Below are positions 6,162-10,876 of a DNA stretch of 10,876 bases, one piece after another; the first letter of the stretch is position 1, and the number at the start of each line of letters is the position of its first letter. The notes beneath the pieces were generated by a model. That model ran no database searches and had not been told where the DNA came from. It saw only the letters and a program-made list of their open reading frames with translations. Both the position numbers and the translations under genes were made by a program. The stretch comes from Methanocorpusculum sp. (lineage in GTDB: Archaea; Halobacteriota; Methanomicrobia; Methanomicrobiales; Methanocorpusculaceae): NCBI GenBank assembly GCA_029987315.1, contig DALTVZ010000142.1:1-10876 (forward strand), written 5' to 3'.

Positions 6162-6833
6162 TCAGGATTTATTGCCAACGATGACAATGGTCTTTTCTGT
6201 CATCTTTGCAAAGATGCCGTTCTCCAGAACACCAGGGATCGCATTGATCTGCGATTCAAGAGCTGAAGGATCATTCACTTTGCCAAAAGCACAGTCGAAG
6301 ATATAATTCCCATTATCTGAAATGACCGGACCATCTTTTTTTACACCGTTTCGCATGACAGGAGTTCCTCCAAGCTCCATGAGCCTTTTACAGACACTTC
6401 CATACGCAAACGGAAGTACCTCGATCGGAACGGCGGCATCCAGATCGGTCACCTCTTTTGCCTGATCGATGACCACCACAAATTTTTTCGCAGCATCGGC
6501 CACGATTTTTTCTCTAAGGTGGGCAGCGCCTCGTCCTTTGATCATCTGCTTGGAAGGGGTCACCTGATCCGCACCATCAATGGCAAGATCCAAAACCGGG
6601 TGAAGAGAGAGAGTCGTTAGAGGGATTCCATACTCCTCGGCACGCATCGCGGTCTGATGAGAGGTGGGAACGCCAAATATTTTTAGGCCTTCAGACCTGA
6701 TCCGCTCTCCAAGGCGTTCCATCGCGAAAAAGACCGTTGAGCCGGTTCCAAGACCCACGATCATTCCATTTTTAACCATATCTGCAGCTCGGTATCCTGC
6801 ATTTTTCTTTGCCTCAACAATATCGTCGCTCAT
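6162..6833 (-). CDS. rpiA: Ribose-5-phosphate isomerase A
   Basis: RpiA interconverts ribose 5-phosphate and ribulose 5-phosphate, supplying ribose for nucleotides in an organism probably using the ribulose-monophosphate or non-oxidative pentose route. From 6833 it is 223 aa, the family's normal size. Motifs are GLGTGSTV (28-35, phosphate loop), PTSHQT (56-61), IDGADQV (85-91, Asp86 and Asp89), IKGRGAAHLREKIVA (98-112, Lys99 and the base Glu108), SDNGNYIFDC (172-181) and PGVLENGIF (200-208). Position 90 is Gln where the family normally has Glu (DGADE), and residue 105 is His in the otherwise Gly/Ala/Leu-rich loop. An upstream in-frame GTG at 6839 would add two residues. I prefer the ATG because a minus-strand TATA-like TTATTAGG is centred 26 nt before it, pointing to a leaderless mRNA. 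It is divergent from the MFS gene and convergent with fen1. Confidence 0.93.
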   Translation of the reverse strand: MSDDIVEAKKNAGYRAADMVKNGMIVGLGTGSTVFFAMERLGERIRSEGLKIFGVPTSHQTAMRAEEYGIPLTTLSLHPVLDLAIDGADQVTPSKQMIKGRGAAHLREKIVADAAKKFVVVIDQAKEVTDLDAAVPIEVLPFAYGSVCKRLMELGGTPVMRNGVKKDGPVISDNGNYIFDCAFGKVNDPSALESQINAIPGVLENGIFAKMTEKTIVIVGNKS

Positions 6834-6854
6834 GCACACAAATATGCATGACTT

Positions 6855-6863
6855 CCTAATAAT
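6855..6863 (-). promoter_or_regulatory. TATA-like box of rpiA
   Basis: On the minus strand this reads ATTATTAGG, centred 26 nt before the A of the ATG at 6833. It supports that start over the GTG two codons upstream. Confidence 0.45.
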
Positions 6864-6890
6864 GACTTTGGATAAGGCTCACCTGATGCA

Positions 6891-6898
6891 TTTATAAT
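6891..6898 (+). promoter_or_regulatory. TATA-like box of the MFS gene, overlapping the upstream ATG
   Basis: TTTATAAT is centred about 26 nt before the ATG at 6921 and overlaps the in-frame ATG at 6897. If it is the TATA box, the 6897 codon lies upstream of the transcript and cannot be the start. Confidence 0.55.
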
Positions 6899-6920
6899 GG
6901 CAATAACCCCTTTACTATTT

Positions 6921-8375
6921 ATGAAAGATACACTCCCGACTGGGAAAAGCCTGATACTCATCATTATCGTGGCCTCCCTTGCTACATTCATGTCATCTTT
7001 AGATGGAACCATCGTAAATATCGCTCTCCCAAGCATTGCAGAACAGTTCGGTCTCAGCACATCCTCTGTCGCATGGGTCAGCACCATATATCTCCTCGTC
7101 ATGGCCGGTTTATTACTGATCGTCGGCAAACTCACCGACACCATCGGCCTAAAAAAGATTTTCCTGGCGGGATTTGGCATATTTGTCATCGGGTCCTTTG
7201 CTTGTGGTTTTTTGCCAGAGTATTTTGGCTCATTTGTGATCCTGCTGGTTTCCCGGGTCGTACAGGCAATTGGCGGTGTAATGATGATGGTCGTTGCCCC
7301 AGCCATGCTCTCCCGATTCATGCCGGGAGACAGGCGGGCAAAAGGACTGTCCATGGTAATGGTATTTGCCGCGGTGGGTATGGCTTTAGGTCCTACCCTT
7401 GGAGGTATCCTTACTGAATATCTATCATGGAACTGGATCTTCTACATCAACGTGCCAATAGGTATCATCGCAGTTATTCTCGGTTTGATCGTCATCCCAA
7501 AAACCATCGCAGATTCATGCCCCCGCAAAAAATTCGATACCCAGGGTGCTGTCCTGATATTTGTTGGACTTGCAGCACTTCTCTTAACTATCACAGAAGG
7601 ATTTGCCATGGGATGGACATCGCCTCCTATCATCGTCTCGACCCTGCTTGCCGTAATATGTATCGCCGCTTTCATTCGCCGGGAACTGCGCTACGACAAC
7701 CCGCTGATCGATCTTACAATGTTTAGAAGCAGATCATTTGTTATACTAAACATAATCTATTCAGTGTTGTTCTTCACCTTTGCCGGAGCAAGCTACATGC
7801 TTCCATTCTGCCTTGAATATGTGCACGGCTTCTCGGTTTCAGAAGCGGGTTTGATTCTCTCGACCCTTTCGGTCGGCATGATGCTCACGGGCGTCCTGTC
7901 TGGATTTGTTTATGCAAAACTGGTCGGGAAAATAAAATATATGGTGATGACAGGGGTTTTGATGATCGGGATAGGCTACCTCCTTCTTTCCAGCCTCAGC
8001 CCAGTATCGGGTTTAGGCGTTATCCTTACCGCACTTTCAGTGATCGGTCTTGGCCTAGGTGTAACGATCACTCCCCTTACCACGCTTATCATGGGAGCTG
8101 CCCCTCCATCCAAGCAGGGTATGGTCTCAGGTCTAACCGGGTTAGAGCGGTTTGGCCCTATGACAATAGGTGTAGCGGTCTACAACCTGATCGTCATTAT
8201 AGGGATCATCACGATAGTGGAAAATTCAGGGATCACAGAAATGCCGCCCGCCGACATCACCGCTTCGATCCTCTCTCTTGGATTTGACTTGGCATTTTTG
8301 GTCTCGGTGATCCTTGCGTTGGTGGTTTTGATCCTCTGTTTCTTCATCAAAGAAGAGAAGGCAACAGAGGAATAA
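6921..8375 (+). CDS. MFS transporter, DHA2 (EmrB/QacA) drug:H+ antiporter type
   Basis: From 6921 this is a 484-aa integral membrane protein with about 14 hydrophobic segments, the DHA2 layout. Signatures are SLDGTIVNIALPSI (about 26-39, the DHA2 motif in helix 1), GKLTDTIGLKK (69-79, MFS motif A in the loop after helix 2), RVVQAIGGVMMMV (about 112-124) and GMALGPTLGG (153-162, antiporter motif C). A Pro/Lys/Arg-rich loop near 193-205 precedes the central helices. Proteins of this type export drugs, dyes or small organic molecules using the proton gradient; the substrate cannot be told from sequence. An in-frame ATG at 6897 would add MAITPLLF, but it lies inside the TATA-like TTTATAAT, so 6921 is preferred. 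No TetR or MarR regulator gene is adjacent, which many bacterial relatives have. A run of eight T follows the stop. It is divergent from rpiA and probably monocistronic. Confidence 0.88.
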   Translation: MKDTLPTGKSLILIIIVASLATFMSSLDGTIVNIALPSIAEQFGLSTSSVAWVSTIYLLVMAGLLLIVGKLTDTIGLKKIFLAGFGIFVIGSFACGFLPEYFGSFVILLVSRVVQAIGGVMMMVVAPAMLSRFMPGDRRAKGLSMVMVFAAVGMALGPTLGGILTEYLSWNWIFYINVPIGIIAVILGLIVIPKTIADSCPRKKFDTQGAVLIFVGLAALLLTITEGFAMGWTSPPIIVSTLLAVICIAAFIRRELRYDNPLIDLTMFRSRSFVILNIIYSVLFFTFAGASYMLPFCLEYVHGFSVSEAGLILSTLSVGMMLTGVLSGFVYAKLVGKIKYMVMTGVLMIGIGYLLLSSLSPVSGLGVILTALSVIGLGLGVTITPLTTLIMGAAPPSKQGMVSGLTGLERFGPMTIGVAVYNLIVIIGIITIVENSGITEMPPADITASILSLGFDLAFLVSVILALVVLILCFFIKEEKATEE

Positions 8376-8376
8376 C

Positions 8377-8384
8377 TTTTTTTT
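8377..8384 (+). terminator. Oligo-T terminator after the MFS gene
   Basis: A run of eight T starts one base after the TAA stop. It should end the MFS transcript before the next small gene. Confidence 0.55.
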
Positions 8385-8417
8385 ACTAATTTTCAGAATG
8401 AATATATCCTAAATAAT

Positions 8418-8654
8418 ATGACAGACCCAACACCTATCGCAAAAAAAGCCGGAAAAGGTATTGCAGCCTATCTGACCGACTGGAAAAATCTGCTGGCACA
8501 CGCCCTTTTAGGCTGCTTTCTGCTGTTGATCGCAATTATTGCGCCGGTTCCGATCTGGGCTAAATTTGTGCTGATCATCGTTTTGGTGACGCTGAACATC
8601 CTTCGCATGAGATGGTCGAGATCAAGAAAATCGAAAAGATCAGCGCCAAAATAA
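8418..8654 (+). CDS. Small two-helix membrane protein, unknown function
   Basis: I do not recognise this 78-aa protein. It has a polar, lysine-containing N-terminus (1-23), two hydrophobic helices (about 24-42 and 46-65) joined by the short turn APVPIW, and a strongly basic tail RMRWSRSRKSKRSAPK that by the positive-inside rule should face the cytoplasm. The basic tail could touch nucleic acid or lipid head groups, which is speculation. No Shine-Dalgarno is seen. The A/T-rich sequence between the MFS T-run and the ATG could hold a promoter, but several candidate TATA boxes compete. Codon composition resembles the neighbours and the frame is clean, so it is probably a real gene. Readthrough from the MFS gene remains possible. 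Confidence 0.6.
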   Translation: MTDPTPIAKKAGKGIAAYLTDWKNLLAHALLGCFLLLIAIIAPVPIWAKFVLIIVLVTLNILRMRWSRSRKSKRSAPK

Positions 8655-8677
8655 TCATAACTGCCTTCGATAAGTAG

Positions 8678-8690
8678 CTTTAAGTGTACT
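8678..8690 (+). promoter_or_regulatory. Probable promoter of the flavodoxin gene
   Basis: CTTTAAGTGTACT contains a TATA-like TTTAAGTG centred near 8683. Initiation about 26 nt on would give a leader of roughly 20 nt carrying the Shine-Dalgarno at 8718-8722. The overlapping AAGT-GT-ACTT is a short inverted repeat that might be an operator; evidence is weak. Confidence 0.35.
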
Positions 8691-8717
8691 TGAGAGTATC
8701 TAGGTAGTAATAATACC

Positions 8718-8722
8718 GGAGG
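8718..8722 (+). promoter_or_regulatory. Shine-Dalgarno site of the flavodoxin gene
   Basis: GGAGG ends eight bases before the ATG at 8731. It is one of only two clear Shine-Dalgarno sites ahead of genes in this window, the other belonging to dnaG. It fixes the start and suggests strong translation. Confidence 0.7.
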
Positions 8723-8730
8723 AAAAAATT

Positions 8731-9156
8731 ATGTCATACGCAGTAATTTACTTTTCGCGAACTGGAACTAGCAGATGTATCGCTGGAAAAATCGCGAAAA
8801 AACTCTCCGTTAAACCTCTAGAGGTGACCGACAACATGGATTGGGACGGGGCTCTAGGTTATATTCGGGCAGTACATCACGCCTTAAATAACAAGGATGT
8901 GACCATCCAGATCCTTGGTGAGATAGGAAAACCAGATGAATACATCGTGGTGACACCAATGTGGGCCGGGAAAATCACCCCGGCGATCCGAACCCTTCTA
9001 AAAGAACTTCCAAAAGATAAAGTGCATCTGATCGTTTCATCTGGGGGCTCGAGTCTAAAACAGCGAGACGGTTATCTGTCCGTCCTAGATATCAGAAAGA
9101 AAGATAAAAACGAGGATGAGCTGATCGACGCGTTCGTCAGCAGTTTGTCCAAGTAA
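8731..9156 (+). CDS. Flavodoxin-like FMN protein
   Basis: This is a 141-aa soluble protein of flavodoxin fold. The first strand and phosphate loop read VIYFSRTGTSR (5-15), where the Ser/Thr-rich turn would hold the FMN phosphate. A second loop TPMWAGKITPAIR (75-87) and a third SSGGSSL (103-109) sit where flavodoxins stack against the isoalloxazine ring. It is of the short type and ends in a Lys/Asp/Glu-rich C-terminus. The likely job is low-potential electron transfer or a small quinone/FMN reductase reaction in the cytoplasm; the partner is unknown. It is convergent with the permease/radical SAM unit, only 21 bp away. Flavodoxins are known reductants for radical SAM enzymes, so a functional link is possible but unproven. 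CTA leucine codons seem commoner than in neighbouring genes, a weak hint of a different history. A strong GGAGG supports the start. Confidence 0.85.
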   Translation: MSYAVIYFSRTGTSRCIAGKIAKKLSVKPLEVTDNMDWDGALGYIRAVHHALNNKDVTIQILGEIGKPDEYIVVTPMWAGKITPAIRTLLKELPKDKVHLIVSSGGSSLKQRDGYLSVLDIRKKDKNEDELIDAFVSSLSK

Positions 9157-9172
9157 GCCAAAATCATCATCC

Positions 9173-9179
9173 TTTTTTT
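9173..9179 (+). terminator. Oligo-T terminator of the flavodoxin gene
   Basis: A run of seven T lies 16 nt past the flavodoxin stop and overlaps the last codon of the convergent permease gene. It probably ends the plus-strand transcript. Confidence 0.45.
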
Positions 9180-9987
9180 ATCCGGAGATCAGCATCTGGA
9201 CGGCGATAATCACCATCATCAGGAAAAATATCCGACGAAGCCATACATCTGAAACACGACACGAGACTCTAACCGCCAAAATCACCATGGGAATCGCTGT
9301 GATAACGAGGATCGCCAACATCATGATGTCGATATAGCCAACAAGATAAAATCCGTAGGCTGACAGATCGACCCCGGCAGAAAATCCATTTGTGATATAC
9401 GAAAGGATCCCTCCGATGGTGATGAAAATTATTGTCGCAGAGGAGGTCGCGGCCGCTTTTTTCATGGTGAATTTGCCAAGAAGTACCATCAGCGGCACAA
9501 GGACAGTGCCTCCGCCGATACCAAGAAGTCCAGACAAAAATCCTGAAGTTCCCCCAATACCCCCGGCAAGTACGGCCGGCATCCTATCACCCGTTCCAGA
9601 GGGAAGGCATGTGACCAATCGGATCGCGCCAATAATCAACATCACGCCAAAAAGAATGGTGAGGACCCGAGCCGGGAGATACGTGGCGACCGTTCCGCCA
9701 ATAAAACCCGTCGCCATTCCGCACATCCCCATGATGATAGCGTCCCGCCAGACAAGGTTCTTTTTTTTCGTGTGACCAAGAGCGCTTGTCAGTACGGTCG
9801 GTAAAGCGGCCGCAAGACTGGTCCCAAATGCGACCAAAATCGCGATGTGACTGGGAACGCCTGATTGTCGGAGAACAAAAAACATTGCCGGCGCAAATAA
9901 AAATCCGCCGCCTACGCCGAGGAGCCCGGACATGAACCCAGCTATAAGACCTGTCCCGATCAAAATACACAGTAAAAAGGGTTCCAT
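9178..9987 (-). CDS. TauE/SafE-family membrane permease
   Basis: This 269-aa membrane protein has the internal duplication typical of the TauE/SafE (sulfite/organosulfonate exporter) family: GLLGVGGGFLFAP at 21-33 and GLLGIGGGTVLVP at 153-165, 132 residues apart and each followed by a proline. About eight hydrophobic helices can be traced, with a Lys/His-rich loop at about 72-81 and a basic segment near 250. Family members move sulfite, sulfoacetate, sulfonates or other small anions, and many are uncharacterised, so the substrate is open. The start codon lies 4 bp after the stop of the radical SAM gene on the same strand with no Shine-Dalgarno, which indicates one transcript and coupled translation. 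That pairing suggests it may move a substrate or product of the radical SAM pathway, which is inference. Confidence 0.88.
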   Translation of the reverse strand: MEPFLLCILIGTGLIAGFMSGLLGVGGGFLFAPAMFFVLRQSGVPSHIAILVAFGTSLAAALPTVLTSALGHTKKKNLVWRDAIIMGMCGMATGFIGGTVATYLPARVLTILFGVMLIIGAIRLVTCLPSGTGDRMPAVLAGGIGGTSGFLSGLLGIGGGTVLVPLMVLLGKFTMKKAAATSSATIIFITIGGILSYITNGFSAGVDLSAYGFYLVGYIDIMMLAILVITAIPMVILAVRVSCRVSDVWLRRIFFLMMVIIAVQMLISG

Positions 9988-9991
9988 AGTA

Positions 9992-10876
9992 TCAGGGTAT
10001 TATCTCGCAGCCATTGTATCTGGTGTGGGAAAACGCATTCATCGTGAGCCGGCCTTCATCCAGCATCGACCTGATGCGGGGGAGATTATCGACAAGGGCG
10101 TCATGCAGGTTTCTAACTGTGCCGCAGACGAGTTGGTATTCATCACACCACGGTCTGACGATGTTTGAGTACAGGCACCTCCCTCCACAAAATCCGTATA
10201 TATCGCAGGAGAGACAAGGTTCTTGAACTGGGATCTCGGGAAGGGAGAGAGGATCGGCGTTACGAATATCACCCGCATAATAATCAGCCATCCCGACCAT
10301 GATCGGGCAGGGGGCTATCCGACCGTTGGTCATAATGCTATAATTCACGTAACCCGAGCCGCATCTGAGTTTGGAAGAGCGGCCAAGCAGAAGATCCTCA
10401 GTCGTCGAAAGAAATGGATACCATTTTGGAACGATGCCGGTACTCTCGATACGGGAAACCCACTCAAAAACCAGCCGGCGGATGCCGGTATTGTATTCTT
10501 CACTCCACGTCGAAAACTTTCGTCGGGAAAAATCCCCGGTGAAATCCGCGTCCATCTGCCAGTGGATCGAGCTGAAATGTTCTGTAAGATGCATCACCGA
10601 TGCAAAAATATCCGTATCCTCTGCTGCTGTCATACGGGCAATAAGTTCACCCGAATATCCATTGGAACGGATAAGATCAGCGGTAGAACGTACAAGATCA
10701 TACATCCCCTCCCCTCGGTGTCGGTCGGTCAAAGTCTTGTCACCATCGATGGAAATAAGGATCGTCTCAAAACGATTTGTGTACGTCTTTGGAAGCTTTG
10801 CAAGGAGTGTTCCGTTTGTCTGGAGCATGAACCGTTTCACCGGCGCATGATCCATGATCTCCATAACAAGATCGGA
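9992..10876 (-). CDS. Radical SAM/SPASM protein, probable peptide-modifying enzyme (5' end cut)
   Basis: The frame stays open to the window edge; four more codons (S-D-L-V) precede the first visible Met at 10864, so that Met is probably internal. The N-terminal CxxxCxxC cluster that binds S-adenosylmethionine should lie just outside. What remains shows the middle of a radical SAM barrel (RFMLQTNGTLL at 11-21, ILISIDGDK at 35-43, counted from that Met) and a complete SPASM-type auxiliary Fe-S domain: Cys168, Gly181 and Cys186 (CX12GX4C), then Cys217, Cys220, Cys226 and Cys230 (CX2CX5CX3C), then Cys240 and Cys247. A further Cys286 stands five residues from the end. SPASM enzymes mostly modify ribosomal peptides or proteins. 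The sequence resembles the archaeal peptide-modifying groups named Mhun_1560 and AF1577, which I cannot tell apart here. No precursor peptide gene is visible downstream. It is co-transcribed with the permease gene. Confidence 0.88.
   Translation of the reverse strand, partial: SDLVMEIMDHAPVKRFMLQTNGTLLAKLPKTYTNRFETILISIDGDKTLTDRHRGEGMYDLVRSTADLIRSNGYSGELIARMTAAEDTDIFASVMHLTEHFSSIHWQMDADFTGDFSRRKFSTWSEEYNTGIRRLVFEWVSRIESTGIVPKWYPFLSTTEDLLLGRSSKLRCGSGYVNYSIMTNGRIAPCPIMVGMADYYAGDIRNADPLSLPEIPVQEPCLSCDIYGFCGGRCLYSNIVRPWCDEYQLVCGTVRNLHDALVDNLPRIRSMLDEGRLTMNAFSHTRYNGCEIIP

Noticed and set aside
9392-9775. 127-codon open frame opposite the TauE/SafE permease
   Set aside because: It is a shadow of a membrane-protein gene: Pro/Ile/Thr-rich, without promoter, ribosome site or family motif.
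1-10876. CRISPR array, transposon, integrase or defence island
   Set aside because: I see no regularly spaced repeats, terminal inverted repeats, transposase or Cas-like protein. The gene set is chiefly housekeeping.

Overview
The window comes from a euryarchaeal methanogen, most likely of the order Methanomicrobiales. This rests on gene content: an archaeal DnaG (Toprim) protein, FEN1 with a PCNA-binding tail, a cupin-type glucose-6-phosphate isomerase, a presenilin/SPP-type intramembrane protease very like the Methanoculleus PSH, an archaeal type IV pilin N-terminus, a tRNA gene without encoded CCA, and TATA-driven promoters. A Methanocorpusculum-like source is possible but I cannot prove it from sequence alone. 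No rRNA, CRISPR array, insertion sequence, integrase or phage gene is visible, and almost all of the DNA is coding.

Layout from left to right: a short non-coding lead-in; a type IV pilin-like gene (+); dnaG (+), convergent and only 3 bp from pgi (-); hemD (+), divergent from pgi; tRNA-Gly(GCC) (-) behind a presenilin-like protease gene (-); and, divergent from the protease, a small membrane/coiled-coil protein gene abutting fen1 (+). Then rpiA (-), convergent with fen1 and divergent from a DHA2-type MFS transporter gene (+); a small two-helix membrane protein gene (+); a flavodoxin-like gene (+) with a strong Shine-Dalgarno; and, convergent with it, a two-gene unit on the minus strand made of a radical SAM/SPASM enzyme (its 5' end cut by the window edge) and a TauE/SafE-type permease 4 bp downstream.

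Most of the genes are housekeeping: replication and repair (dnaG, fen1), sugar phosphate metabolism (pgi, rpiA), tetrapyrrole synthesis (hemD) and translation (tRNA-Gly). The accessory and less predictable part is the right end, where a probable peptide-modifying radical SAM enzyme, a small-anion or sulfur-type permease and a flavodoxin-like electron carrier lie together.

A recurring architectural signal is a TATA-like box centred about 26 nt upstream of an ATG in at least five genes (pgi, hemD, the 104-aa protein, rpiA and the MFS gene). This implies leaderless mRNAs and moves three start codons downstream of the longest open frame. dnaG and the flavodoxin gene instead carry leaders with a clear Shine-Dalgarno.
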